This document shows positions 33,438-43,509 of a stretch of 64,000 nucleotides of DNA, piece by piece. The translations under genes and the position numbers were made by a program. A model generated the notes under the pieces. It saw only the letters and a program-made list of their open reading frames with translations, was not told the origin of the DNA and did no database searches. The stretch's first letter is position 1. Each line of letters begins with the position of its first letter. The stretch comes from JAPOUP01 sp965199865 (lineage in GTDB: Bacteria > Pseudomonadota > Alphaproteobacteria > Rhodobacterales > Rhodobacteraceae), in contig CBDATU010000016.1 of the NCBI GenBank assembly GCA_965199865.1, positions 1-64,000 on the forward strand, given 5' to 3'.

Positions 33438-36400
33438 GGCTCTCTCTTTGCTGGCCGACAACGACCAGTCGGATCGATACATACAATCTGGGCTTTGGCT
33501 GCCTTCAGTTTCGAATAAGCTTTCATCTCATATCTGAACGGGTCATCCGGATCATCGTGGCGTTTTTGGAGCGATCCGGCTTCATTGTGTAATGCAAGTT
33601 TCAGCCGATTAGCAGCAGCATCCAAACTACAAACCAGATACACCATGGATCCAAAGCCGAAGTTCGCTTCGACCAAATCTCCGCGATGCACGCGCATAAC
33701 GAGTCGCGCATCCGGATGCCTGATTCTCCAGGCTGGCCGGAAATCCGGTTGATTGGCATCAAAGACCGTGATCCCCTCTCCCTTCCAAACACCGTTCAGT
33801 TCATAGATTTCGATGCAGTGATTGTCACCTGGCACACATGCCTTCACATGAGTGACCTCGCGTAAATTAACCCCATCCCGGCAATGGCGTCGCTTCTTCA
33901 GCTGCTGTGCGTCATGAGTGACTGTACGCACGGATTGCTCAGTCATCAACACGCGAATGCGACGAATACCATGTTTCCTCCCGAATTCAGCGAGGGCATC
34001 CTTAAGTCTTCTGCTTTCCATCCTAGCCTGCTGCACTACCTGCTGCATCTGTGCGCGAAGGTCAGCATCCCGAATCTGTCCGATCCTCTTTTCCGGACTT
34101 TCCGCAAACCAGTGTATTGGCTTCCTGGTAACAAGATTGAAGCGCTTTCCGTCAATCATTTCGTTCACGAGGCCGTAATTTGTCCCTTCCACCAGTTTTC
34201 CGGAGGTGACCTGGGCGTCTATGCTCCTGCCAGGCGGCAATACATGGTCTGGTCGGTGGCTGACGACCAGTGATTCAAGGCGGGAGCCAAGTGCCTCCCG
34301 ATACCCCTCAAACGGCGTCGGGAATTCACCCTTGGGATACAGGCGGTCGAGGTTTAGCTCCTCCGCCTTGCCGGAAGCTCGCGCAATACGGTTCAGAAGG
34401 CCAGTATCCGTGCAGGCGATGACAAAAGCATCAATGGCGTGATGGCGGTGATCAATGCGTTTCTCCCCGGCGACAGCCCTTTTTGGGTCCGGCAGCAGCA
34501 GACTACCGAGACCCCATTTGGCGCGCAGCATGGCAGTTACGCGACCTGGAGAGGCTCGGACCTGTTCGCAGACCCATTCAAGATAAGTCTTCGCCAACCT
34601 CGACATATGCTGTGTGTCTGTCAACTGACGTGCAAGAAAGCCGCCTTCCGCCTCGAATCTCATCATTGCACCCGGAGCAAAGCGCCAAGCCTTTTTCGGA
34701 AGGAGGCATTCCGCACGTTCGCAGATTTCCCGCAGTTCATCACCAGACCAAGCATCTTCAGGCGCATGGTTACCTTTTCGCTGGTTCATTTCGCGCGTGC
34801 ATAGTACCTTGTTGGAGAAACTGTCGTCTAGGGTCTGCGAATGCGGTAGAATATGATCAATCTCAACCAAGGCGTCGTCGCTAAAAATCATTTCCATGCT
34901 GATAGGCGTGTGACTGTAAATGCAGACGCGGGCATCAACGGGAAGCTCGTGGAACAAACGCAGTCGCAAGCGGTTTTCGTAAGTATCTGCGCGGTCTAGC
35001 CTAGCTAACGTCTCCCGAAATTCGTCATTCTTTTCCTTATTTTCCTGATTTCTCTTGCTCTCCAGATCTTTCCGCTCCTTGTTCCATTTCAGTTCGCGCG
35101 CAAGCTCAATTGAGATTTCGTTCGGCGGTCCATAGGCGTCGATAAGCCCGTTTACGATTTTGCGTAGCTGGTTGAGACCTATATGTACAGTCGGATTTGG
35201 CACCCGCCCGATGCATTCCTGACTGCCTTCGGGTGCGTCGGGCCGCTGGATCACATGACGGGCCAAGACCTCGCCGTAATAGGGAAGCCGCGCATGAAGT
35301 TCTCTTGGCCGATGGTCGGAATGGTGCAGACCCAGACTCTCCACAGCCTCGTCATAGGCGAGCGGGCGCCGATAAAATTCGCCAGTATCGGGGTTGTGGG
35401 CCTCCCTGCTTTCCCGCTCCATCATCCCAACTAGATCGCGCAGAATTGAGCGGCCGAATTGACCGTGGCCTTGGGGTAAGCGAATTCCGCAGATATGCTC
35501 GGCGGCAGCACTAACCAAACCGCAGTCTTTCTGCAGCCAACTGCTAAGCTTTTCTTCATTGACTTCTGTCAGGAGACGCTCTACAATTTCTACCTGCCGT
35601 TCCAAGTCAAGCCTGCGCCATTCCCCTCCAAAGGCTTTTCTGTTCGCAAGGAGGCGGGCGGTCTCATCAGTCTTGAAGCCCTTGCGGCTCGTACGTTCAT
35701 AGTTAAACCTGGCATCATCGGGTAATTGGATCGCCCTTCGGAGTCTTTCGAATGGCACCACTAGGGCAGACTGATTCGATAGGGTTTCTGCGATACACCT
35801 AAATTGGCTATAGGCAAGCGGCCGTTCTGCCCGACCTGGTCGCACCACACGGAGTTGGCTCACATCCTGTAAAATACGGAATCTCTGAAATAACGGATGG
35901 GCCTTGGGGGCACGTTTTTCATCTGGCCGCAACGAACAGCGCCCGGCAGTTGGCTTCTTGAGGGGACGTTGTTCGATTACGATGCGCTTTATCCTGCCCA
36001 GAAGATCGTCTGTCAACAGGTCAGGATGGTATTCCTTCTGTTTCTCCCATATCTTGTCGATTTCCTGCTCAACCATTGCGCGCGTAGGAAAGAAATCGTA
36101 GAGCTTCTTTGCGCCCTTCGTCTCAGGCCGGAACCGAACCGACCGAGCCGCTTCGCCCTTCTCCCGCCTGCCGAATCGATTCCGCCCGTGGTGCTTCGCA
36201 AGCAATTCGCCGAGCGTTCGCGCATCCTCGACCTCCAGCCGGTCTTCGAGCGCCTTCACGCCCTGCTTCATCGCACTTTTTTCATCATTGTCCGAGTCAG
36301 CAATCCGATTGGACAAAAAGCCCCTGCGCTGGTTCAGATGGAACAGCGCACGGCCGACTTCGCAAGGTCTGAGGCGATGGTCCAGTGCCTTCCAGCGCAA

Positions 36401-36718
36401 CCAATAAGGATCAAGCCTTTCGAGACTCTTGCGCAAATCGCTGTCTGTCGGCATCAGTCCAGCATGGACCAGCGTTTCCATGAGGCGGTCGCGGCGTCGC
36501 TTGGACCGCTTGCGTCGCCGCCGCTGTCCTCGTGCGATTCGCCTCGCAGCTGCCAGCGATGCCTTGGACTGCGGATCGCGCCCGGCTTCCTCGTTCGGGG
36601 TCAGGATACGTACACCCGCGTCAAGAACCCCTGACGGCTTCCCATCCGCATCCAACCGAAGCGCACACCATCCAATGGAGTTGGCTCCCATGTCCAGTCC
36701 TAACCGGTACGTCACCAT
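33434..36718 (-). CDS. cas9: Cas9 endonuclease, type II-C
   Basis: RNA-guided double-strand DNA nuclease. 1094 residues from ATG 36718, which has GGAG 7 nt upstream; the ATG at 36730 is an alternative. RuvC-I is YRLGLDMGANSIGW (catalytic Asp 9). An Arg-rich bridge helix (ARGQRRRRKRSKRRRDRLME) follows at about 60. RuvC-II is NEISIELARELK, HNH is LVEIDHILPHSQTLDDSFSN with N-QRKGNH, and RuvC-III is HHAIDAFVIAC. All catalytic residues are present. The compact size and absence of csn2/cas4 give subtype II-C. It overlaps cas1 by 4 bp in a cas9-cas1-cas2 operon. Confidence 0.97.
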   Translation of the reverse strand: MVTYRLGLDMGANSIGWCALRLDADGKPSGVLDAGVRILTPNEEAGRDPQSKASLAAARRIARGQRRRRKRSKRRRDRLMETLVHAGLMPTDSDLRKSLERLDPYWLRWKALDHRLRPCEVGRALFHLNQRRGFLSNRIADSDNDEKSAMKQGVKALEDRLEVEDARTLGELLAKHHGRNRFGRREKGEAARSVRFRPETKGAKKLYDFFPTRAMVEQEIDKIWEKQKEYHPDLLTDDLLGRIKRIVIEQRPLKKPTAGRCSLRPDEKRAPKAHPLFQRFRILQDVSQLRVVRPGRAERPLAYSQFRCIAETLSNQSALVVPFERLRRAIQLPDDARFNYERTSRKGFKTDETARLLANRKAFGGEWRRLDLERQVEIVERLLTEVNEEKLSSWLQKDCGLVSAAAEHICGIRLPQGHGQFGRSILRDLVGMMERESREAHNPDTGEFYRRPLAYDEAVESLGLHHSDHRPRELHARLPYYGEVLARHVIQRPDAPEGSQECIGRVPNPTVHIGLNQLRKIVNGLIDAYGPPNEISIELARELKWNKERKDLESKRNQENKEKNDEFRETLARLDRADTYENRLRLRLFHELPVDARVCIYSHTPISMEMIFSDDALVEIDHILPHSQTLDDSFSNKVLCTREMNQRKGNHAPEDAWSGDELREICERAECLLPKKAWRFAPGAMMRFEAEGGFLARQLTDTQHMSRLAKTYLEWVCEQVRASPGRVTAMLRAKWGLGSLLLPDPKRAVAGEKRIDHRHHAIDAFVIACTDTGLLNRIARASGKAEELNLDRLYPKGEFPTPFEGYREALGSRLESLVVSHRPDHVLPPGRSIDAQVTSGKLVEGTNYGLVNEMIDGKRFNLVTRKPIHWFAESPEKRIGQIRDADLRAQMQQVVQQARMESRRLKDALAEFGRKHGIRRIRVLMTEQSVRTVTHDAQQLKKRRHCRDGVNLREVTHVKACVPGDNHCIEIYELNGVWKGEGITVFDANQPDFRPAWRIRHPDARLVMRVHRGDLVEANFGFGSMVYLVCSLDAAANRLKLALHNEAGSLQKRHDDPDDPFRYEMKAYSKLKAAKAQIVCIDPTGRCRPAKREP

Positions 36719-36796
36719 TCTTTTCTCCATCGTCCGCGAACAGGGTTGACTTTATCACGGCACGCAATCATCTTCAACTTGGGTGGCACTTGAAGC

Positions 36797-36892
36797 TTAG
36801 CCGCTTGGAGACCGGGGGCCACCCGTTAACAAGTCCATTAAGGACGAAAAATAAGTCGGGCTGGGCAGTTCGCTGTCCGGCCCGCATTCTTT
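36797..36892 (+). ncRNA. tracrRNA of the II-C system
   Basis: 36799-36822 (TAGCCGCTTGGAG...GGCCA) is a 24-nt exact complement to the CRISPR repeat, with partial pairing to 36830. A short nexus-like stem, GTCC-ATTAA-GGAC, follows at 36833-36845. A strong terminator stem, CGGGCTGGGCAG-TTCG-CTGTCCGGCCCG (36857-36884), ends in ATTCTTT. A -35-like TTGACT lies at 36746-36751, but I see no good -10. The 5' end is therefore uncertain. It is divergent from cas9, and the order anti-repeat, nexus, terminator matches known II-C tracrRNAs. Confidence 0.9.
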
Positions 36893-36947
36893 GGAAACCT
36901 GTGTTGCAACTTTGGTAATGAGACTAAACTTCTGTCAACGAGAGCGC

Positions 36948-37600
36948 TCACCAGGCTTCCCTCACAAATGACCTGCTGGCTTTGCAGAATTGGTCACTGT
37001 CTTGGATCAACACCACCGCAGCCGCATGGATGTGGGCAGAGAAGATGGAGTTCACCTTCCGGAAAGCGACATCTCCGTAAATCCCGCTGAACGTCGGGGC
37101 GACGACAACGAAATACTGGATGGCGCCAATCAACTGGCAGAGGCCATCTAACGCAGCAGCTTCGGCATCTCCTTTCCATTGGGGTGCTTCTAGAAGCAGA
37201 CAGGTCAGCTTGTTCAAATAGGGTCTCGGCGGCCCGGTGCGCTTCATCGAGGCGCTGTCAAGAAGTGCTCGGACAACAAAGCGGACGTCTTACGGCCGGA
37301 TCAGTGCGTTTCCGGCCTTGGTATCGAAATGCGCGATCAAGCGCTATTCGGCATCCAGTACCATCACAGAGTCGATCTCGGATGACAGGCGGTCGCACAG
37401 GTCAGACAGAACCTCGGCATAGAGGCGTTCCTTCGTATGAAAATATTGCAGCAGCGCCTGTTTCGTCATCCAAGCCTCGGCTGCAATTGCCGCCAGGCTC
37501 GCACCATGGAACCCACGCTCCGAGAAGCTTTGCGCCGCGCTTTCGGGATAGCGGTGCCTGGCATCGGTTCTTGCGCCATGCGGCGGTTCATTTTAGGCAT
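36948..37600 (-). pseudogene. TetR-family regulator, broken
   Basis: One frame reads AAQSFSERGFHGASLAAIAA, EAWMTKQALLQYFHTKERLY, AEVLSDLCDRLSSEIDSVMV, the TetR DNA-binding region, but is stopped by TAG after LDAE and by TAA after NALIRP. It then continues to MKRTGPPRPYLNKL and a ligand-binding region ending at 36948. The N-terminal few residues are in a shifted frame. It is divergent from the Rieske oxygenase at 37655 and was presumably its repressor. Loss of it may leave the oxygenase unregulated. Confidence 0.8.
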
Positions 37601-37654
37601 TCACTGCGATGCGATGCCCTCATACCAATTGGCAAGCAGACGCTGGAGCGTGGC

Positions 37655-38809
37655 ATGGAGCGAACCGAAGAACTCGAACTCATCCGCGAAATCATCGGCC
37701 TCGCGGAGCAGAAATCGGCGTATCTGGACGCGACCATCGCCCATTCGTCAATCCGCCGCTATGCAAGCGCAGAGAGGTTCGACCGGGAGCGCGCGGCGGT
37801 TTTCACCCGCATGCCAATCGTCGCGGCGCAGTCCAGTGAACTCGAGACTCCGCGCGCTTTCTTGACGAAAGAGATCATGGGATTACCAGTGCTGCTCACA
37901 CGCGACGACGAAGGCGCAGCACACGCCTTCCTGAACGTGTGCCGACATCGCGGCGCAAGACTTGAACGTGAAGCTTCCGGATGCAAGCGGATCTTCACCT
38001 GCCCCTATCACGCATGGAGCTGGACCAATGAGGGCGAGCTGCGCAGCGTGCCGTACGAGGCCCAGGGCTTTCCGGATCTGCCCCGTACAGAGCGCCGTCT
38101 ACGTCGTCTGCCCGTCGCAGAGGCGCACGGCTTCATCTGGGTCATCGCCAATGCCGATGCGGGCGGAACGCTCGACATTGATGACTGGCTGTCCGGACTG
38201 GAGCGGGATTTCCGCTGGCTTGGCCTTGCCGATCATCGGATCGCTGTCGAAGAGATCGTGGAGATTGGCGCGAACTGGAAAGTCCTGATCGAGGGTGGCC
38301 TTGAATCCTACCACTTCCGTGTCGCACACCGGGACACGATCGGGCCTTACTTTACTGACAACCTCTCGTCCTACCGCGTGTTCGGGCCGCACCTCCGTTC
38401 GGTCCTGCCTCGGCTTTCCATGCCCGATCTGCGCCAGGTGCCGGAGGAGAACTGGGCGATCCGCAAGGATGCAAACCTGCTCTATACCGTCGTGCCGACG
38501 ATGCAGTTCCTGGTGCAGCAGGACCACATCATGTGGTTTCTGTTCGAGCCACGTGCGGTGGATCGAACTTCGATACGAATGGCGACCCTCGTGCCCCGCT
38601 CAGTTCCCGAAACGGACGAGATGCAGGCGCGATGGGAGAAAAACCAGGCCATAACGCGAACCGCCCTGATGGAGGACTTTACGCTTGGGGAGGAAATCCA
38701 GTCAGGTTTTGCGTCACGTGGTAATCCGAGCCACCTGTTCGGGCGTTTCGAGGGTGCCCTGAACCGGTTCAACCTCGTGATCGAGGATATGGTTTTCGGA
38801 CGGGCCTGA
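37655..38809 (+). CDS. Rieske-type aromatic ring-hydroxylating oxygenase, alpha subunit
   Basis: 384 residues. The Rieske [2Fe-2S] ligands are CRHRGARL and CPYHAWSW (CxH...CxxH). The catalytic domain has the mononuclear iron ligands in ESYHFRVAH (His-x4-His). The start ATG 37655 has GGAG 7 nt upstream. The open frame extends upstream to 37184 without any similarity and overlaps the dead regulator gene, so it is not coding there. No reductase or beta subunit is adjacent, so it must use a partner encoded elsewhere. The substrate is unknown; related single-subunit enzymes act on carnitine, betaines or aromatic acids. Confidence 0.9.
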   Translation: MERTEELELIREIIGLAEQKSAYLDATIAHSSIRRYASAERFDRERAAVFTRMPIVAAQSSELETPRAFLTKEIMGLPVLLTRDDEGAAHAFLNVCRHRGARLEREASGCKRIFTCPYHAWSWTNEGELRSVPYEAQGFPDLPRTERRLRRLPVAEAHGFIWVIANADAGGTLDIDDWLSGLERDFRWLGLADHRIAVEEIVEIGANWKVLIEGGLESYHFRVAHRDTIGPYFTDNLSSYRVFGPHLRSVLPRLSMPDLRQVPEENWAIRKDANLLYTVVPTMQFLVQQDHIMWFLFEPRAVDRTSIRMATLVPRSVPETDEMQARWEKNQAITRTALMEDFTLGEEIQSGFASRGNPSHLFGRFEGALNRFNLVIEDMVFGRA

Positions 38810-38999
38810 CTTGCGAGTGCCAGGTGAGCCAAGCGATTGGCGGATCGGACTGTCCTATCGATGGTGCTGCGACTTCAGCCCGTGAACCGGTCCTACCAGC
38901 ACCAAGCTCCAGATCAAAGGCCAATGTTCCCCCGCTGTCGTGCATTCCCGCGTCGTCGTGCCAGCGTCATGGTGCAGTGATGATGCTACGCCGAGACCG

Positions 39000-39716
39000 T
39001 CACGTAAGGAGCATGTTCACTCGCCTGTTTCGCGCGCCCTTCTTCTCTATCTTTCCAATCGTCACAGCGCCGATTTCTCCGGTACGCTTCACATGGGTGC
39101 CCCCGCAGGGCTGCAAATCCACCTGATCCTCACCATCACCGATACGGACCAACCGCACCCGGCCAGCACCCACCGGCGGTTTCACCGACATGGTCTTCAC
39201 AAGGTCAGGCCTAGCTGCCAGCTCTTCGTCAGTAATCCAGTCCTCGGTCACTGGCAGATCGCGTGCGATGAGCTCGTTGAGACGTGCCTCAAGCACCGAC
39301 CTGTCCTGCGGTGGCTGTGGCATGTCGAAATCCAGCCTTCCTTTCTCGGCGGAAATCGATCCTCCGGTCACCGGCAGCGGAATGGCGACAGAGAGCAGAT
39401 GCAATCCAGTGTGCACACACATATGCCGGTAACGCCGGTCCCAGTTGAGCCGTTGGGTAATCGTTCGTCCAGCACTCGGCAACGGTTTCCCCGGCTCGGG
39501 CTGAAGCATGATCGTCCCATCCGGGCGGCGCACCGCATTGAGAATCCCCAGCTCAACGTCATCCCAGTGAAGCGCGCCGGAATCCCCTGGCTGTCCGCCA
39601 CCCTGCGGATAGAACACCGAGCGGTCCAGAACCACGCCTCCATCGTCGGTGACCTCAATCACCATGCCAGTCGCCTCGCGCAGATAGGCATCATTCCAGA
39701 ATAATGGCTCAGTCAC
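39000..39716 (-). CDS. alanyl-tRNA editing protein, AlaX type
   Basis: Free-standing editing domain that hydrolyses Ser- or Gly-tRNA(Ala). 238 residues. Zinc ligands are HTGLHLL (HxxxH) and CGGTH. The family opening YPQGGGQPGDSG is present near residue 38. Its ATG overlaps the mscS-like stop (ATGA), so it ends an operon cysK-mscS-alaX. Intact. Confidence 0.95.
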   Translation of the reverse strand: MTEPLFWNDAYLREATGMVIEVTDDGGVVLDRSVFYPQGGGQPGDSGALHWDDVELGILNAVRRPDGTIMLQPEPGKPLPSAGRTITQRLNWDRRYRHMCVHTGLHLLSVAIPLPVTGGSISAEKGRLDFDMPQPPQDRSVLEARLNELIARDLPVTEDWITDEELAARPDLVKTMSVKPPVGAGRVRLVRIGDGEDQVDLQPCGGTHVKRTGEIGAVTIGKIEKKGARNRRVNMLLT

Positions 39717-42133
39717 AGGATATCTCCATCACCATCCATTAATTCCGGATCGATTTCCGGATCGCCCTTCGGGAGCGATTTCCTTTTCCGGTCATTCGCA
39801 GCCTTATCGAGAACCTCAGGTTCTGGCTTCGTTCCGCCCAGAGTCTCCGGATTTCTCAACCAGATGTCACGTTGCGCGAATGGAATCTCAATTCCCTCCT
39901 CGGCAAATCGCTCGGCGATGCGGTGATTCAGTTCCGACATGACCGACAGCGACTGGTTCACGTCGCTGAGCACCGCCCGTATCCGGAAATCAAGGCTGTC
40001 GGCACCGAAGCCCACAAAGTCCACACCCGGCTCGGGATCCTTGGTCACCACTGGATGTTCCGAAGCGATTTCGTAGAGTATCCTAGCAACCCTGCGCGTG
40101 TCGGTGCCGTAGGCCACTCCCACCTGAACCTTGATTCTTCCGACGTTGTCCCTGCGGGTCCAATTGATCACTGACCCCGAAATAAAGTGGTCGTTCGGCA
40201 CAATCACATCCGTTCGGTCAAACGTCTGAATCAGCGTTGATCGAACCGAAATCTTCTTTACGATCCCAACATGCTCACCAACCTCGATCCAGTCGCCTTC
40301 CGATACGGGCCGCTCGATCAGGAGAATAATCCCTGACACGAAATTCAGGGCAATGTTCTGCAGGCCAAAACCGATGCCGATGAACAGCGCGCCGACAACA
40401 ACGGCAACTGAACTGAGATTAATCCCGGCCGCTGTTGTTGCTAGCAACGCAGCGAGGAACAGACCCACATATCCTACACCCGAGACTATGGCGACCTGCC
40501 CACCCGAATCAATCTTTGTCTTGGGAAGGACGTTATTGCGCAGTGTGGCCTGCACGACGCGCGTCGCCAGAAACAGCGCGATGAAGACAATTGCAAAGGC
40601 CAGGACAGTCTCGGGTGCGATATGCACGTCACCGAAGGTGAATCCCTCGCGAACCCTAGCCCAAATTTCTGTCAGATCCGCAATTCGAGTGCCCCAGATC
40701 AGCGAGAACACAGGTAGGGCCGCCAGTGCCACGGCCAGCCCAAGCAGGGTTGGAACCAATGCCGTACGGGCTGTGTTTTCGTCAACATCCAGCGCCAGCC
40801 CGTAGAGTTCGTGCAGGATGCCATTCAGCAGATACAGCAGAACTAGAAGCGCCAGCGACTTTCCGGTTGCGACCAGCAGGTAGGGGCCCGCATAGAGATA
40901 GCCAAACGCCGCCAGGAGACTGCCAAGAATCGCCAGAATGACCAATGCGAGTCCCAACACTTCTGGCCAGCTTACGGCATGGCCGTCCGAACTCCTTTCT
41001 CCTTCACGGATCGCGTAGGAGCGGATCGCAAGCCCAATCAGCACAAGACCAAACGCCGCGGCCACAGTCACAAGGAACAGCAGAACGGCCGTGTTTTCTT
41101 CTGTGTATTCTTCTAATTCTGCGAACGCTTCCAGCAGTTCGGAAAGTCCAATCATAAGCCCCAGTAAGGTCGCAGATTGCCGTATCGTTCCGGCTCTCCT
41201 GGCATCACTCTGATCCAGTGGCGCTTCCCCAGCGTGGTCAGGATAGAACCGGCTGGCGAGCCAGTAGGCACTGAGTGCCCAGAATCCAATGCTTGGCACG
41301 AAACTGACGACAAGGGTTCCGCAGGTGCCGAGAAGGCTGGTTCCCTCAACAGCCCATTTCAGCAGAAAGATCCCCAACAACGGAAGGGCGAACTCACCAG
41401 CCGACAGCGCGAATTCCACAAGTCGGCGTGGCCTACCGGCAATCCGACTTCGGACACCTTCCAAAGCGCCACGCAGAAGAGCCCCTCCGCGAAACAGCAG
41501 AATTGCCGAAAGAGCCAGCAGGAACAGGTTGCGCGGAAGCCCATCCATGAACAGGCGAAACCTGACATCCGAACTCCAACTTTCCCTGAGCTCGTAGTGG
41601 ATCGAACGAAGCGACCCCGCAAGATCGACGAGAGCTGGTCCCCAGTGATCCGGTTTCAGCGGAGACCGGCTCTTTCGCAACAACGCGTTGGCCCGACGGT
41701 CGCGTATGATTGTGTCAATCTCCCCAATCAACCCGCCAGCATGGGAGAAGGCCACTTCTGCTGCCTTAGCGGGCGCCTGAGCTTCTGCCAGTTGTTCGGC
41801 CAGATCCGCTCTCTGCTCCGCGACCCCGTCAGCCTCAGGCTCGCCGTCAGCGGGCGTCGGTCCAAGGGCTTCCAACTGAGCGGTGAGGGTTTCAATGCGA
41901 TCAGCGTTGACATCCCTACCTCCCAGGAAACGCTCTCGCCAGTCGACAATCTCATTTCGCAGATCCTCAAGTGCCCGATCCGATGCAAGACCCGCCTCAA
42001 TCGCGGTTTCAGCACGTTCCGCGACCGAGTCCCAAGCCTTGTAATCAATCCCGTCCTGCAACTCCTGCGCGAGCGCTCCGATGCTGGCGAACACCACCAG
42101 CAGTAACACCGCAAAGGCTACGGGAATCCGCAA
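39713..42133 (-). CDS. MscS-family mechanosensitive channel, large type, TTG start
   Basis: About 806 residues. I start at TTG 42133: a GAGGAGG site lies 9 nt upstream (inside the last codons of cysK), and the protein then begins with a clean signal peptide (RIPVAFAVLLLVVFASIGALA). The ATG at 42259 would overlap cysK by 122 bp. A periplasmic, partly coiled-coil domain follows at about 25-150, then about ten membrane spans. The MscS core near residues 600-700 contains GFGLQNIALNFVSGIILLIE, RPVSEGDWIEVGEHVGIV and VPNDHFISGSVINW. It protects against hypo-osmotic shock; here it is coupled to cysK and alaX. Confidence 0.9.
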   Translation of the reverse strand: MRIPVAFAVLLLVVFASIGALAQELQDGIDYKAWDSVAERAETAIEAGLASDRALEDLRNEIVDWRERFLGGRDVNADRIETLTAQLEALGPTPADGEPEADGVAEQRADLAEQLAEAQAPAKAAEVAFSHAGGLIGEIDTIIRDRRANALLRKSRSPLKPDHWGPALVDLAGSLRSIHYELRESWSSDVRFRLFMDGLPRNLFLLALSAILLFRGGALLRGALEGVRSRIAGRPRRLVEFALSAGEFALPLLGIFLLKWAVEGTSLLGTCGTLVVSFVPSIGFWALSAYWLASRFYPDHAGEAPLDQSDARRAGTIRQSATLLGLMIGLSELLEAFAELEEYTEENTAVLLFLVTVAAAFGLVLIGLAIRSYAIREGERSSDGHAVSWPEVLGLALVILAILGSLLAAFGYLYAGPYLLVATGKSLALLVLLYLLNGILHELYGLALDVDENTARTALVPTLLGLAVALAALPVFSLIWGTRIADLTEIWARVREGFTFGDVHIAPETVLAFAIVFIALFLATRVVQATLRNNVLPKTKIDSGGQVAIVSGVGYVGLFLAALLATTAAGINLSSVAVVVGALFIGIGFGLQNIALNFVSGIILLIERPVSEGDWIEVGEHVGIVKKISVRSTLIQTFDRTDVIVPNDHFISGSVINWTRRDNVGRIKVQVGVAYGTDTRRVARILYEIASEHPVVTKDPEPGVDFVGFGADSLDFRIRAVLSDVNQSLSVMSELNHRIAERFAEEGIEIPFAQRDIWLRNPETLGGTKPEPEVLDKAANDRKRKSLPKGDPEIDPELMDGDGDIL

Positions 42134-42137
42134 GCGT

Positions 42138-43172
42138 CTAAACCTCCTCAAAAACGGTGGGAAGGATCCGGTCGTTTCCGGAAAGCCAGCCCGGAACCGG
42201 TAAATCTCTTTCCTGGAGGAACAGAGGGTTGAACAGCTTTGACTGATAGCGTGTACCATAGTCGCAAAGCACTGTCACGACGGTCTTTCCTGGTCCGAGT
42301 TCCCGCGCCATCCTGATTGCGCCGGCAACGTTGATTCCAGTGGATCCGCCCATGCAAATCCCTTCGGCAGACAACAGCTCATAAAGCACCGGTAGTGCCT
42401 CTTCGTCCGGAATCTGGCAAAGAAAATCGGGCGTGAACCCCTCAAGGTTGGCCGTGATCCGGCCCTGTCCGATTCCCTCAGTGACCGAACCACCCTCAGG
42501 CTTCGCCTCCCCGTCTTTGTACAGGCTGAAGATACCTGAGCCCATGGGGTCGGCGATGCCGCAGGTAACACCCTTTGGCTGCAATGACATGCCGACGCCC
42601 GCCGCTGTCCCTCCGGTACCGACCGAACAAATGAATCCGTCGACTTTGCCCTTGAGCTGCTCCCAGATCTCCGGCCCGGTCGTCTCGATATGCGCCTGTC
42701 TGTTGGCGGTGTTGTCGAACTGGTTTGCCCAGATCGCGCCGCCCTGCTCCGATTCTGCGAGTCTTGCAGCGAGGCGCCCTGAGTATCTTACGTAATTGTT
42801 GGGATTCCTGTAAGGGACGGCTGGAACCTGGACCAGTTCGGCTCCCGCGAGCCGGATCATGTCCTTCTTTTCCTGGCTCTGTGTTTCGGGAATGACGATC
42901 ACTGATCTGAATCCCATCGCGGCTCCAACCAGTGCCAGACCGATGCCGGTATTGCCCGCCGTGCCTTCGACAATCGTACCGCCGGGCTTCAGTTCACCCC
43001 GTTTGACAGCGTCCCTGATGATGTAGAGTGCGGCGCGATCCTTGACCGACTGGCCAGGGTTCATGAACTCGGCCTTGCCGTAAATTTCGCATCCAGTCGC
43101 TTTGGAAGCGGCCTTCAACCGGATCAGCGGCGTCTTTCCCACCGCATCGGGCAAATCCCGATAAACCTGCAT
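42138..43172 (-). CDS. cysK: cysteine synthase A
   Basis: Makes cysteine from O-acetylserine and sulfide with PLP. 344 residues. The PLP lysine is in NPGQSVKDRAA, the substrate loop in EGTAGNTGIGLALVG, and the phosphate cup in GTGGTAAGVG. The C-terminus is longer than in short CysK proteins (DYGTRYQSKLFNPLFL). Its last codons, GAGGAGGTTTAG, double as the ribosome-binding site of the next gene. Confidence 0.95.
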   Translation of the reverse strand: MQVYRDLPDAVGKTPLIRLKAASKATGCEIYGKAEFMNPGQSVKDRAALYIIRDAVKRGELKPGGTIVEGTAGNTGIGLALVGAAMGFRSVIVIPETQSQEKKDMIRLAGAELVQVPAVPYRNPNNYVRYSGRLAARLAESEQGGAIWANQFDNTANRQAHIETTGPEIWEQLKGKVDGFICSVGTGGTAAGVGMSLQPKGVTCGIADPMGSGIFSLYKDGEAKPEGGSVTEGIGQGRITANLEGFTPDFLCQIPDEEALPVLYELLSAEGICMGGSTGINVAGAIRMARELGPGKTVVTVLCDYGTRYQSKLFNPLFLQERDLPVPGWLSGNDRILPTVFEEV

Positions 43173-43500
43173 CGTCGCTCCCTTTCACTGCAAACGCCAT
43201 CCACTGCCGCTGTCTAGGCTGCGGCCTTCGTAAACTCAAGTGTCCAGTCCCAGTGGGGCCTGCATCCGCAATCTGTCTGGCAGGTCATCCAAGGCCTGTC
43301 AACAATCATGTGCCACGCACGGAACGGTACGCCTTTCCTCAAGGATGCTGGTCTGCCGAAGGGTTCATGACGCCACCTAAGCAGTGGCTTCAAGCCGAAT
43401 GGAGTGCTGTTCTCAATAGCTGCCGACGGCCCAGCGGTTCATCCGCCCTGAATTGATGGGCAAAGATCTCTGCACAATGCGTTCTTCGAACCGGAAGTGG
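43173..43500. other. cysK upstream region, no gene
   Basis: Should contain the cysK promoter. No open frame here shows a recognisable family. Confidence 0.35.
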
Positions 43501-43509
43501 GGAGTGTAA

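Noticed and set aside
37184..37654. N-terminal extension of the Rieske oxygenase
   Set aside because: No homology; it overlaps the dead TetR gene; a good ribosome-binding site exists at ATG 37655.
41177..42106. 309-residue plus-strand open frame
   Set aside because: Antisense to the MscS-like channel; low-complexity basic composition.
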